From positions 132,632,951 through 132,696,950 of the forward strand of contig CM041292.1 of the NCBI GenBank assembly GCA_023052935.1: DNA of 64,000 nt, given 5' to 3'. The translations under genes were made by a program, and so were the position numbers. Position 1 is the stretch's first letter. Every line of letters starts with the position of its first letter. The notes under the pieces are model-generated. The model made no database searches and had not been told where the DNA came from. It saw only the letters and a program-made list of their open reading frames with translations. Positions 1 through 11,302 of this stretch are shown one piece after another. The stretch is from Piezodorus guildinii. Its lineage: Eukaryota; Arthropoda; Insecta; Hemiptera; Pentatomidae.

Positions 1-75
1 CTGATAATCCTCCGATGTGTTTAAAAACCGGTGGCCTCGAGACCTGCTGATCAAATAAACATTGAAGTGATCAAA
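1..75 (+). repeat. Fragment of dispersed repeat (GTGGCCTCGAGACC)
   Basis: The motif GTGGCCTCGAGACCT followed by an A-rich TAAATAAACATTGA-like stretch recurs near 57412, so this is a piece of a dispersed repeat cut by the window edge. Family unknown; no coding potential seen. Confidence 0.45.
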
Positions 76-1065
76 TAATTCTTCTCTTAACATTTTCAAG
101 CCAATTATCTGTAAATAGCTCATTTACTTATTGTACTGTGTACATTTGTAAATGTCATTAAAATAATTTAAAAAGAAAAAATATATACATATAATTAAAT
201 TAGTTTTTATCTATAAGGCCATGCTAGTTTACAGTAATTATACACAGCCATTCAGTTTCGGCCTTAAGACAGTTTATTACTTCGTCGGTGTTTAAAAAAA
301 TTCTTTCCGAAGCACCTTATTCTAATTTCACAGAAAATCACATAGTCCGATTAGTCACAGTAGAATGAAATTACGTTAAATGAACAAACAAAGAATTAAA
401 AAGAATTATTTGTGTAAATTCGACTAACTAGTACAGGACACTCATATGTCAACACTTTTTGTTCGATTGAAATCGTTGTAGTTTCAGTTACTTTCTTTTC
501 ACATTAAATCGTTTATTTCAATCGATCAGTGTAGGTAAGTATAAATCTTGAGTTTTTTCAGGTAATGGAAATTAAGATCGTTTATTTTGAATATTCAGAA
601 AAACAAAAGAATTTTTGTCATGATTTTATGTGCGGAGTCTAAATCAGTCTGTTTCAAGCCAATATATGTTACTGCATCTGTCAGAATCCAACTTTATTTA
701 AGATTTAAAAAAAATAGTAATAATTATTCAATCACTCATACAGGGCAATTTTCATATTTAAATTTACTTTACATCATACAGATGAATTCAAAGGAAAAAT
801 ATTATACTTTCCATACAAAACATTTATCTCAAACTTTAGGAGATCTAGAGCAAGTCTCTCAGGAAGCTGACCACTGCTGAAACCCAATAGTCGTATTTTG
901 CAACAAGCCTTAGGAACTCAACCGTTTAACCTTCAAGGAAGATCACAGGGATGAGTGGGTCTTGGATGGGGATTGAACTAGAGGATCAGGCAGTTTTAGG
1001 AGGAACGCATAAAATACTGCGACATATAGGACAAGTATAATGAAATTTATGAGGATGAGTATGAT

Positions 1066-1066
<1 letters not shown>
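76..1066. other. AT-rich non-coding stretch
   Basis: No gene is supported. A 97-codon open frame at 587-880 has no recognisable motif and AT-rich composition like its surroundings. I see no strong repeat structure. Confidence 0.5.
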
Positions 1067-1131
<65 letters not shown>

Positions 1132-1132
1132 A

Positions 1133-1202
<70 letters not shown>

Positions 1203-1211
1203 TACATATAT
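1067..1211. repeat. (TA)n microsatellite
   Basis: A TA dinucleotide run of about 140 bp, interrupted once by AGAATAGAATA near 1126. Open frames of alternating I and Y on both strands here are artefacts of the repeat. Confidence 0.97.
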
Positions 1212-1695
1212 GTATTGAAAAAGCAGAAGTGATTTAGTTGCTAAAGCCCTAAGGAATTATTGGAAGTTTAAATTCTGGATGACACAATAAATTTCATCGG
1301 CTAGCAGCAATAATTTCCATTTTATCTGTTCACATTGCTTTAATATTATTAATTAATTACTACTAGGTAATATTAGTTAAACGATAAATTAAGTGTTGGG
1401 CAAATGTAATCACCGCATATTATGTCTGTTTCATTCGTGAGGTGTCAATAATGAACCTTATGATGACATCGAATTCTAAACATACATAAGGATCATAATA
1501 TAAATACAAATATTCAAAATAATAAATAAAACGCCGCAAATTATTACACAATGGTTTATTATTTCCAAATAACAATATTACGGTAGGTAGATAGGCAATT
1601 AAGTAATATGAAGAACAATTAATAATTCAAAGGAAAATGGCATATCACCTCTGATAATTTCAAAACGCTATATCTCTGCAAGCTCTTAACCAATT

Positions 1696-1960
1696 TCAAT
1701 TTTTTTTTTCATTTAGTTGGAATTTTTTTATTTTATTTTAGTTTTTTATTCGTTATCCGCCTCAACCCTACAGGGTCATTAGCGTCATCATATTAAATTA
1801 TACTCTGTTGTAGTTCTCTACAATCTTTGAATATTTTAACAGTTTGGATGCATTTTTTCATTCGTCACCGAGTATTTTGTTCAATGTGAATGGTAATCCA
1901 ATATTTTTTCTTAAGTTCTTGTATTGTTTGCATTCTATTAATAAATGGTTCACACTATTT
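1696..1960 (-). pseudogene. Remnant of LINE 3' end (I/R1-type C-terminal region)
   Basis: On the minus strand, 1955 to about 1800 reads VNHLLIECKQYKNL..., then LPFTLNKILGDE, one stop, then KNASKLLKYSK. This parallels the better preserved minus-strand fragment at 62644-62874 (LTVEHIILHYE..., LLKFLKTCKLYNLI). The segment matches the C-terminal 'C-x2-C ... V-x-H-(L/I)-L-x-x-C' tail found after the RT/RNase H of many insect LINEs. Downstream on the same strand comes a CTAATGACCCTGTAGGGTT stretch and an A-rich tail (poly-T tracts at 1696-1745 on +), as expected for a LINE 3' UTR. It is 5' truncated and decayed; the clade is uncertain. Confidence 0.5.
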
Positions 1961-2439
1961 ATTTATTTGGAGATTTTTTTTAATCTTTATTCGGATTCTA
2001 CGCATCTTTAAACGTAAGCCCTCAAATTGTGAAGGAGGGTAATTTTTTTGTTTGTTATTTTGGTCGATTGCAAAGATTTATACTAAAAATAATAAAACAA
2101 ATATAGGAAACTTGGCTAATATGATGACTTTATTCCATAAGTTGATCGATGTATGCATATAAGTGAAAGAAACATAACAGAATTCTTAACCTCTGGAAAT
2201 AAGATATTCCTAGCATATATCATCAGAGAACAGCCATTATGGCTAAACAACTGATCTAAAAGGTCCTAGTTTTGTTCAATTTTTCTGCCTGGAAAAATGG
2301 GTAAAAGGAAACATTAAAGAAATTAATTTATAACCCTTTTTCTAATCCTGGTAGTAATAAACACATATTCCTTGGAAAGGCTCAAAGACAATGTCTGTTT
2401 GTTCGAAATTGTAACGAACGAAATTTTGTGTTAGCTTTT
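1961..2439. other. AT-rich non-coding stretch
   Basis: No open frame or repeat that I can assign; AT-rich throughout. Confidence 0.45.
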
Positions 2440-2480
2440 AGCTCTGATGATGGCTTACAAGCTTGGACCAAAACGTTGGT
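2440..2480 (+). other. Degenerate hammerhead-like motif
   Basis: AGCTCTGATGATGG, a stem-loop region, then CCAAAACGTTGGT. It follows the order CTGATGA, stem, (G)AAACGT(C/T), GGN seen in the hairpin elements at 11757, 15813 and 50609. The G of GAAA is mutated to A and stem I is mostly wobble pairs. Probably a dead copy from a Penelope-like or related element. Confidence 0.35.
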
Positions 2481-2689
2481 AAATATTACAAAACCTTTTT
2501 GATTATATTCTGATTATATCAACATTAAACTATGCACCTTCATGAAGCTTAAATAAACATAATAAAGCCGAGAAAATCCGATGATGAAGAGACATTAACA
2601 CCAAATACCACAGTATTAGGCTCAAATAACACCAAACAAAAATTTTCATCATTCTGCTTCTGTACCTTATTATTCAGATATGTTACAAT

Positions 2690-3060
2690 TTGTCAGATTT
2701 AAACCTCCTCGAGGGATTATTTTACGGGAGTGTATTTGTCATGTTTAATTCCACTCGGGTCAAGGTCTCGACAGGTAAATCGAGCAAGTCCAGACGGCAT
2801 CAGCCCCACCATATCCCGAAGTTACTTCTGAAGGGCTCTTCAAGACTTCTCCCTTCTTCCACCAGAGCCTATCACATCCCCGCTGTATTGCTCCACCTAC
2901 CGGAACCTTTCCACCATGATCGAGGTCCGAGGACACCCTGGACGACGGGAACAAACGCTCCCCCAGCAAACATCTCACAGATAAGGAATAAAATATTTAG
3001 AGACCTTACCCGCTCTCATACATGTTTGTGACAGTTCCTCAATAAATCAGTGCAAAGAAC
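2690..3060. other. GC-richer unassigned segment with 113-codon open frame
   Basis: A block clearly richer in G+C than its surroundings, with a 113-codon frame on + (2690-3031) and a 72-codon frame on - (2760-2978). Neither translation shows a motif I recognise. It may be a retroelement UTR or ORF1 relic, or a conserved non-coding block. Not called as a gene. Confidence 0.3.
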
Positions 3061-3159
3061 GCACGCATATCTTTTCTTCTTTCTCATTCAGATACAATTA
3101 ACGGCTTCCGGTTAAGTAACTAAGTAAATTTAAATAACAGATGGAAAGAAAAATAAAGT

Positions 3160-3240
3160 AAATAAAATCTTGGCCACATTCCTACCTATATACAATATTT
3201 ACATGCTGTTCCTGGGAACTCCGAATCGAACCTCTACACC
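3160..3240 (-). repeat. Jockey-type 3' UTR scrap
   Basis: CTACCTATATACAATATTTACA...CCTGGGA..., and GAATC(G/A)AACCT match the segment at about 19012-19068, which lies in the 3' UTR of a minus-strand Jockey-like fragment. This is a short dispersed scrap of that 3' UTR. Confidence 0.45.
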
Positions 3241-4629
3241 CCATAAAAAATTAAATCAATAAATGTGTACATTAACAAAATATATAAATAAAAAGTTGTT
3301 ACAACATCTAGTTTTATAATGTCTTCTCGGCCATTTGCCCATTAGCGATATTATCAGGCGTACAAATTAAGTTAACTTCAAATTAACTTCAGAGGCTGCA
3401 AAGCTAATATTCCAGTTGTGAGAGACATCAAATAAAATTTAAATAAATATAAATTACAGAAAAATCGAATTTGAAACAAAAACAATACCACCATGGTCAT
3501 ACCATATAACACTGTATCTCTCATCACCCTCCTTAAACGCTATCTATCACGAATTACAGAACTCCGAGATATGGGTGGCTGACCACACGAAGCCACACTT
3601 CCTATTCCGTAGAGTTCATGACTGTGGTAGATATTGTTTAATTATCCGGGAGGTGATTCATTTCCTGGGGGTGCAATCCTCAACCTAAGTGTTGTATCCA
3701 CACAGTTGTAACCAGTATACAACAGGAGAAAATGTATTTTTTATATTATTATTGAGAAAGCTTTCATTTATTTATTTCAGCTGAACTTATTATTCTATAA
3801 GCTAATTAGAAAAATCAACCAATGAAGGACAAACAACATCTCATTTTCATGGATTTAGAAGCTGTTAACCGATTGTGTTTAGTTAAATAATAAAATTAAT
3901 ACGGGAGAGCAAACGGTCTAGATGAAGAAAAAATCGTAAAAGGATAACATAAATTTTTTTTTTTTTAAATCCTTCTTTTTCCTATCTGACCTCTATTGCA
4001 GAAATGCAGCCACCACAATAGCCCTCCTGGAGAGATGAACCAGCAGTGACCCAGAGATATCCTGTAATTATTGTTTTTAATTGGATTTCTGGTAACTGCC
4101 AGCTTCTTAAGTACAGAGCGTCTGCTGCTCTAATGCTCACACTCAATATAGAATGGCTTTCCGTTCCAGTGAGAGAGGCCCTGGAATCTCCTGGAGTCCT
4201 GCCTTGGCATCCACATAAGGGGTTGATTACGAATTTCTAAGCACACGGTATATAATATTATAAATAGGTATTAATAAGGTCAAAGTTATTGATTTGAAAT
4301 TTTCTTTTATTTTGTTGAATATTTTCTTCTTTAATTTTAATCTAATATTCATTTATTTCTTCTTCTAATTTAATTTATGTTGTATTTCTATTTATTTATT
4401 CAAATAGAAAAATCTGAAATGAAATAATTATTAATAATTTAATTAAATATGTAATATGAAAAATAACTTACTTGGTTCTTTTAATTTTTATGGTTCATAT
4501 GCTATAGGAAAACTATTAGTTAATTTTATGCTTATATAATAATTAATATATGTGAATATAAAATCATTGTTTAATGCAAAAATTGCATTATTATTACTAA
4601 ACTCTAATTCCTCATCCATTTTTACTTTA
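3241..4629. other. Non-coding stretch with unassigned GC-richer blocks
   Basis: No gene supported. Blocks at about 3480-3760 and 3990-4240 are less AT-rich; the second follows a poly-T tract (3955-3966), which could mark a minus-strand retro-tail. The 64-codon frame at 4046-4240 has no recognised motif. Confidence 0.35.
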
Positions 4630-4880
4630 ACTTACCTATATAAGCTATATATAATAACGGAAAGTATTGCGATCGTTAAAATTTTCAAATTTTAGTTTCC
4701 CACAGTAATACACGTTACTTACAGAGTCCCCTGAGTCCAAATGACCAAGTCTCGCGAAAAGGTCCCTGTGTGTGTGGTAAGTCTATAACGAAAACGAAAA
4801 GTCGTACAAAACTGAAATTTCATATTTAAGATAACTATAGGCCCGAGATATTACAGCAACATTCTAGCTATTTTCAAAAT
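4630..4880 (+). repeat. Dispersed repeat family R, copy 1
   Basis: Contains AAAGTATTGCGATCG, GTCCCCTGAGTCCAAATGAC, GTGTGTGTGGTAAGTCTA and CGAAAACGAAAAGT. The same ordered blocks occur at 53430-53570 and 57575-57760 (+) and reverse-complemented at 34285-34450 and 48830-48975. No coding capacity; probably a non-autonomous element. Copy ends are not resolved. Confidence 0.65.
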
Positions 4881-5723
4881 ATGATCTACTACATTTGATG
4901 CTCTATTAACATTTTAGGTAACAGGACGAAAATAAAATAAAAATTGGAATACAATACTCAAAAAAAACATTTAATACGGAATACAAAATGCTAAAACGGC
5001 AAATGAGTGTACCCATACAGAGGATAATTTAATAAACCAGAATCAGGCGTAATTACTAAACAAGAGGCCGAATTCACAGCAATCAGGCAATATTTACATA
5101 AATATACAATAAAGAGCAGGGCTACTCTATGACGTTGTTGTTGCGATTGGAACAGTTGTACAAACATTTCTCGTATGTATTCCCTCATTAACGTATTTAT
5201 TTTTTTTTAATCTTGTCCGACAAGCAGCAAATGGGCACAATACCATTTATATTACACGGTTCTGTATAATTTTACGTGTTTTATGAAAATGTAGAATACG
5301 GAATAGAGTTTTTCAATCACTAATATCTGAGATTGTTGGATATTTTACGATCTCATGAAAAGCTCCAATACCAGCTGCAAAAGAATGATGATCATTTCGT
5401 GCATTGAATAGTAAAAAAGTATTTACTTTTATAAATAAATGAATATAGATTTCTAGTGTGAGTACCAACTATAACTTAAGGTCATTAAAACTTGGTTTAT
5501 TTATTAAATAAATAAATTAATTAATGAATAAATTATTTATTATCCTGGGACATGTCCTTTAGACTAAAATATACAGAATGTGCTTTGGAGTCTTAAAATA
5601 AATTAAATAATGTAAACAAGTTAATAATTACTGATATATAATATACATATTTAAATTGAGAAGAAAACAACAACAAAACAAAAAAAAAAGCTTATTTACA
5701 ATTCTTTTGAGTCTGGATATTCA
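4881..5723. other. AT-rich non-coding stretch
   Basis: No gene supported. A 65-codon minus-strand frame at 4991-5188 has no recognisable motif. Confidence 0.45.
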
Positions 5724-6010
5724 TTAAGTGCTTAAAACAACGAGAGTTTTAGGGTAGAAAGAGAGTTGGAGTGACTGATGGAAGGGGGGTAGAATCCCAT
5801 AGTATTGAGGATCGAATGAGAAAGTATCAATCGAAATGTGCAGTTCGGTGTCTGTACTGTATAAATCTGAAGGCCTGGATAGTGTAACAACGGGAATGGA
5901 TAGAGGATTTGAATTGTAGAAGGTCAAAAATGTATGATGAACGGCTGGATTGGATAACTTGATATAGTAATGACGCGAGAAAATACAACGATTGGAAGTG
6001 TAAAGCCACT
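5724..6010 (-). pseudogene. CR1-like LINE C-terminal remnant
   Basis: The minus strand encodes two overlapping frames that together match the C-terminus of the intact ORF2 at 45070-47871: SELKWL... (for TESNWLFPHTRRLYF), FLASLLYQVIQSS with YIFDLLQFKSSIH (for FLGSFLYQTINSQ with YIYNLLQFKPSIH), then a degraded form of the FWNSLPSNIRR block. Several frameshifts and substitutions mark it as old. It abuts an unrelated endonuclease fragment at about 6010 without the intervening RT, so the junction is a deletion or a nested insertion. Confidence 0.7.
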
Positions 6011-6432
6011 TCAACTCGCTATAAAATTGTGTGCCGTGCGTTGAGGTCACCGAGGACCACAAGCCGACTCTTACCCTGGGCGTGCTGCAGCAACAGCTTC
6101 ATCGATGTTGTGATTGCCTTGGCCTCCTATAGACACAGCAGAAAGTATAGCGATGTTTCAGGTGAACATCTACTGTGACTATATGAGTGCCTTCGGTAGA
6201 AGCTACTGGGTTTGGCACTGCCCTAGAAGGGACATCTCGTCTGACCAAAACAGCAACGCTTGCCTTCCGGAGGCGCACTCCTCCGAAAGGAGGTGTACCC
6301 CTGGAAGCGAAGACGCTCTGAAGTGGAAGCTTCGTGTCGGTCAGCACCACCACTGTGCTGGTGTTGCTGCAGGAGGAGCTCGACTTCGGCCTTCTTCTGT
6401 AGCAGGCCTCGGACGTTCCAGTTGATGACCAT
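6011..6432 (-). pseudogene. LINE APE-type endonuclease remnant (frameshifted)
   Basis: Minus-strand frames give VINWNVRGLLQKK at 6432-6394 (the start of an apurinic-type endonuclease, pattern I-x-W-N-x-R-G), then in a shifted frame VAVLVRRDVPSRAV and CCVYRRPRQ, then in a third frame LVVLGDLNARH, the endonuclease GD(F/L)NA(R/H)H motif. At least two frameshifts separate these pieces. The motif style is Jockey/I-like rather than that of the CR1-like element at 45070. The domain would nick DNA during target-primed reverse transcription; here it is dead. Confidence 0.72.
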
Positions 6433-6905
6433 GAAATATGAAAATCGGGCATATCCTTTGAAATAGTAAATTAGTCTTTTCGGGCGTAACCCACCTCACC
6501 CACCCTAATATAGACAGTTAGACTTAGTTATTTCGGACAGTTCTTGCATCGGGAAGAGAGTTTCTATATTAAAAAGAGTCCTTTTTAGTATGGTAATCCT
6601 AGTTACCAGTGATTTATTTCGATTCGCATCCTTTTAAAAGGAGAATCGAGTCAAAAATGGAGGTTCTCTTCCATTTTGAACCGTATCCTGGTTACAATAA
6701 ATGTCAATTGTTAAGATCCTTTCAACGAGAATGGCGACTTTAACTTAGAATGAAAAAAAACAAAAATTAAAACAGTCCTTAAAATATGAAAATCGGGCAT
6801 ATCCTTTGAAATAGTAAATTAGTCCTTTTCGGGCGTAACCCACCTCACCACCCTAATATAGACAGTTAGACTTAAGTTATTTCGGACAGCTTCTTGCATC
6901 GCAAA
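6433..6905 (-). repeat. Direct repeat upstream of LINE endonuclease fragment
   Basis: A segment of about 115 bp (ATGAAAATCGGGCATATCC to TTCTTGCATCG) occurs at 6437-6550 and again at 6785-6900, period about 347 bp, differing by a few single-base changes and indels. It lies directly upstream, in the minus-strand sense, of the endonuclease start. This fits tandem 5' UTR (promoter) monomers as in some LINEs, or a simple local duplication. Confidence 0.7.
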
Positions 6906-7739
6906 CTTAAGGATTTTTACCTCGAGATCCCAGACACCACCATTTACCGCACAGCAATAGTCGGTATATTGGAGAGGGATTTTTATTGTAATGATTTCGA
7001 GAATAGTCTATTGTGCAATATTCTTGTAATAAATTATTACTGAAGACACTAATGATCATTTAAAAGATAAAAAAGTGTACAAAGCTTTGTGTAAAAAAAA
7101 ATCAAACAGATTACTGTTAGAGAATATATTGAAAACTTACTCATATATACTCAGGTAATATAAAGTTCGCACAAATCGCAAGGTTGCATTTGATAATAAT
7201 ACATTAGGGGCTCAATACAACATTCATCATTCAATTTCAGTTTTATTTCTATAAACAAAACTACTCATCTACTTAGAACCTCACTACTCAGAAGGTAAAA
7301 CTGTTAAAGAGGTTAACCATCGTTATGGTATTTAAGAAGAACTCTGTGAAACAAAAAATATATAACAGGCTTATGTTAACAAACAAACTTAACGCTATGT
7401 AATAATTTTATTTTACAAATCCGCTTTGACGAGTATATACAAACGATTCTCAGTTTATATAAATTGGTAACGTTCTCATAACCTCTGCTGACCTTACAGA
7501 GGAAGACGGATCTTCCTACACAGTTTTTTGAACTGTGTCTTTTTAATTTCAAAGACACTCCTGAGCAGAGCATTCCTCCATTTAATGCCAAATTAGAGAA
7601 AAAAAATAAATATTGAGCAAGTGGTCACCCCGTTTAAGAAGCGTATTTTAACATAGTTATATTTCAGAAGAGATGAACAACTAAATTTTCTTAAATTCAA
7701 TAACCACCTTCAAATCTCTAAATCGCTCTAATCACCGGC
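6906..7739. other. AT-rich non-coding stretch
   Basis: No gene supported. A 71-codon minus-strand frame at 7376-7591 has no recognised motif. Confidence 0.45.
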
Positions 7740-8018
7740 TAAAGACTCATAAGCTCGACGTATCCTCACTTTTTCGACCACTTTGTCTATTTCTGTGTAG
7801 TATAAGGTGACCGCTAGACTGTCCTTTAGGACAGGCTAAAGAGATTAATGAACATATTTTAAAAATTTGCCCTCGGTACTTCAAAGATGTCTCAGGTGAC
7901 ACAATTATGTGACAAGTTTGAGTGGCTCCTTCTCCTAAATCGCATACAATATTTTCTTAGATCATACCTTTACAAATCTCGCAGCACCCTCCTTGCATCC
8001 ACAGCCTCATGCAATTTA
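7740..8018 (+). pseudogene. CR1-like LINE remnant, left half (split by foldback element)
   Basis: Plus-strand translation, allowing several stops, aligns with the end of the CR1-like ORF2 at 45070-47871. AAGCTCGACGTATCCTCA parallels the codons for KLLVSS; later CPRYFKDVSGD parallels FIYGTSRRSHV, and QISQHPPCIHSLMQF parallels TINSQHPSYIYNLLQF. The match stops at the TA at 8017-8018 and resumes at 11313 (KYSVHTLETRS for KPSIHPLETRS). The 3292 bp between is therefore a later insertion. Confidence 0.78.
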
Positions 8019-8026
8019 TAGCATTT

Positions 8027-8191
8027 CCAAGTCAATTGTAACCTTTTCCAAGTCAAATGTAACTTTTTCCAAGTCAAATGTAACCTTTTCCAAGTCAAAT
8101 GTAACCCTTTCCATTTCAAATGTCACCTTTTCCAAGTCAAATGTCACCTTTTCCATTTCAAATGTTACCTTTTCCAAGTCAAATGTCACCT
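8027..8191 (+). repeat. 21-bp tandem repeat, left arm of foldback element
   Basis: Unit CCAAGTCAAATGTAACCTTTT, seven to eight copies, in two versions beginning AAGTC or ATTTC. Because 21 is a multiple of 3, both strands appear as open frames of a 7-residue repeat (NVTFSKS or VTFDLEK); I regard these as artefacts. Lying next to the terminus, the repeats could be multiplied transposase-binding sites. Confidence 0.93.
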
Positions 8192-8429
8192 TTTTCTTCA
8201 CTTCTAGCCTTAAATATTCCGTTTTATTTATTTATTTATTGAAAAATAATTCGTTTAATTAACATAATGACTTTTTTAATAATTTTGGCATATAATAATT
8301 GATATTTTTTTTGGGTCTCTTAGATATTTGATATCAAGTTCTGTTTTTTACTAGCTAATATTTAAAAAAAATAATTATCGTCTATTTAGTTTTAAGATAG
8401 TTGTTGATTTTTAGGGGTAGTTTTTTGGA

Positions 8430-8990
8430 ATAATTAATGTGTTTTCGGGTATTATAATTAAATTTTTAGAGCTGTATTTTTTATCGCTCGCGTGCATTTT
8501 AACTCGCATTAAATTTTAATGTTTTTTATTGATATAGGGATTAAATAATGTGCTTTCGGGTGGTTATGATTACGTTTTTTGAGCTGTATCTTTTATCGGT
8601 CATGCGTATTTCAACACATATTTACTTTTAATGTTTTTTATTGATATAGGGATTAATTATTGTGCTTTCGGGTGGTTTTGATTACGTTTTTCGAGCTGTA
8701 TTTTTTATCGCTCATGCGTATTTCAACTCATATTTACTTTTAATGTTATTTATTGATATAGGGATTAATTATTTTGCTTTCGGGTGGTTATGATAAGGTT
8801 TTTCGAGCTGTATTTTTTATCGCTCACGTGCATGTTAACTCTCATTAAATTTTAATGTTTTTTATTGATATAGGGATTAATTAATGTGCTTTCGGGTGGT
8901 TATGATTACGTTTTTTGAGCTGTATCTTTTATTGCTTATGCGTATTTCAATTCGGATTTACTTTTGATATTTTTTATTGTTATAGAGGTA
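8430..8990. repeat. 112-bp satellite-like array, left arm
   Basis: The landmark TATAGGGATTAA(T/A) recurs with its GG at 8537, 8649, 8761, 8873 and, degraded, 8985: an exact spacing of 112 bp. Units also contain GCTTTCGGGTGGTTATGATTA and GAGCTGTATTTTTTATCG. The array mirrors that at 9785-10870. Confidence 0.93.
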
Positions 8991-9784
8991 TGCAATTATC
9001 TTTTCGGGTCTTGTGATTACGTTGTTTAAGCTGTTTTTATTGTCGCTTGCTCTCATTTCAACTTGCATTTGCAGTGGTCTTTCTTTGTTTTTGTTTTACG
9101 CGATTCTCATAACGTGTTTTGAACTTTATTCTTTTATGCGCTTGGGAATTTCTACAAACCGTAGGTATTATGTTATAATATGATGTAAAAATTATTTATT
9201 GTTTTTTTGCAGGATCTGATTACATTTTTGATTTGGACGTTACATCGGGATTGCGCATTCTTCTAGATCACTTTTCATTTAAGTTAAAATGTGCACTAGC
9301 TATAAATAAATGTCATAAACTCTATTAGTATTCCCGAAAACACTATAAACGATCTCTCTATCGAATATTTATGAAATAGAAACAGTAACTTAAAATGAGT
9401 AAAAGCGATAACGAATTTGGTTCAAATAATGTTATCAGAACACCCGAAAATAGAATAAACGATTCCTCAATTAAATTATTAAATAATTGTAAGACCAAGT
9501 TAGGAAGCGGATCCTTTACAAAAGATTTAGTTGAAAAAAATTACTCAGGACGCTAGAAAAGGAACTATAACTAATCCTTTTATAAAATAATAATAATAAA
9601 AAAAAAAATAAAAAAAAAACCTAAACGATGTATATTCCAGCAACGTTATAATGAGAACCAAAAACAAAACAATCAATCCCAATATCAATAAAAAAATATC
9701 AAAAAAAAAGGCGAGTTGAAATCCGCACGAGTGATAATAAAAAAGCTTTTAAACATTTTCATAACCCCGCGAAAACACAAGGAT

Positions 9785-10870
9785 AGATCTCTATAAAAAT
9801 AAAAAGATTAAAAGTAAGTAGAAGTTGAAATACGCATGAGCGATAAAACATACAGCTCGAAAAACGTAATCATAACCACCCGAAAGAACATTAAGTAATC
9901 CCTATATCAATAAAAAACATTAAAAGTAAATATGAGTTGAAATACGCATGACCGATAAAAGATACAGCTCATAAAACGTAATCATAACCACCCGAAAGCA
10001 CATTATTTAATCCCTATATCAATAAAAAACATTAAAATTTAATGCGAGTTAACATGCACGTGAGCGATAAAAAATACAGCTCGAAAAACCTTATCATAAC
10101 CACCCGAAAGCAAAATAATTAATCCCTATATCAATAAATAACATTAAAAGTAAATATGAGTTGAAATACGCATGAGCGATAAAAAATACAGCTCGAAAAA
10201 CGTAATCATAACCACCCGAAAGCACATTAATGAATCCCTATATCAATAAAAAACATTAAAATTTAATGAGAGTTAACATGCACGTGAGCGATAAAAAATA
10301 CAGCTCGAAAAACCTTATCATAACCATCCGAAAGCATAATAATTAATCCCTATATCAATAAAAAACATTAAAAGTAAATATGAGTTGAAATACGCATGAC
10401 CGATAAAAGATACAGCTCAAAAAACGTAATCAAAACCACCCGAAAACACAATAATTAATCCCTATATCAATAAAAAACATTAAAAGTAAATATGAGTTGA
10501 AATACGCATGACCGATAAAAGATACAGCTCAAAAAACGTAATCAAAACCACCCGAAAGCACAATAATTAATCCCTATATCAATAAAAAACATTAAAAGTA
10601 AATATGAGTTGAAATACGCATGACCGATAAAAGATACAGCTCAAAAAACGTAATCAAAACCACCCGAAAGCACAATAATTAATCCCTATATCAATAAAAA
10701 ACATTAAAAGTAAATATGAGTTGAAATACGCATGACCGATAAAAGATACAGCTCAAAAAACGTAATCATAACCACCCGAAAGCACATTATTTAATCCCTA
10801 TATCAATAAAAAACATTAAAAATTTAATGCGAGTTAAAATGCACGCGAGCGATAAAAAATACAGCTCTAA
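9785..10870. repeat. 112-bp satellite-like array, right arm
   Basis: The landmark CCTATATCAATAAA starts at 9901, 10013, 10125, 10237, 10349, 10461, 10573, 10685 and 10797, an invariant 112-bp period, with a degenerate unit near 9789. At least two unit variants occur (GAGTTAACATGCACGTGAGC and GAGTTGAAATACGCATGACC). Near-identical neighbours at 10440-10740 point to recent unequal exchange. This arm holds about twice as many units as the left arm. Confidence 0.95.
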
Positions 10871-11157
10871 AAATTTAATTATAATACCCGAAAACACATT
10901 AATTATTCCAAAAAACTACCCCTCTTCTCTAAAAAATCAAAATCAACAACTATCTTAAAACTAAATAGACGACAATTATTTTTTTTAAATATTAGCTAGT
11001 AAAAAACAGAACTTGATATCAAATATCTAAGAGACCCAAAAAAAATATCAATTATTATATGCCAAAATTATTAAAAAAGTCATTATGTTAATTAAACTAA
11101 TTATTTTTCAATAAATAAATAAATAAAACGGAATATTTAAGGCTAGAAGTGAAGAAA

Positions 11158-11302
11158 AAGGTGACATTTGACTTGGAAAAGGTAACATTTGAAATGGAAA
11201 AGGTGACATTTGAAATGGAAAGGGTTACATTTGACTTGGAAAAGGTTACATTTGACTTGGAAAAAGTTACATTTGACTTGGAAAAGGTTACAATTGACTT
11301 GG
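11158..11302 (-). repeat. 21-bp tandem repeat, right arm of foldback element
   Basis: Mirror image of 8027-8191, with one unit fewer (about seven). The order of the two unit versions is nearly the same as in the left arm. Confidence 0.93.

Noticed and set aside
986..1237. Open frames of alternating Ile/Tyr on both strands (also at 15580, 25974 and 61992)
   Set aside because: Artefacts of (TA)n microsatellites.
2690..3031. 113-codon plus-strand frame as a gene
   Set aside because: Low-information Ser/Pro/His-rich text with an overlapping minus frame of similar quality. GC-rich composition alone explains the open frame.
7993..8262. Plus-strand frame of repeated NVTFSKS, and its mirror at 11097-11339
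   Set aside because: The repeat unit is 21 bp, so any frame without a stop in the unit is open on either strand. Both lie in the inverted arms of the foldback element, with no start context or conserved ends.
9785..10870. Regularly spaced repeats resembling a CRISPR array
   Set aside because: Units are contiguous 112-bp tandem repeats without unique spacers, inside a eukaryotic foldback element; no cas genes.
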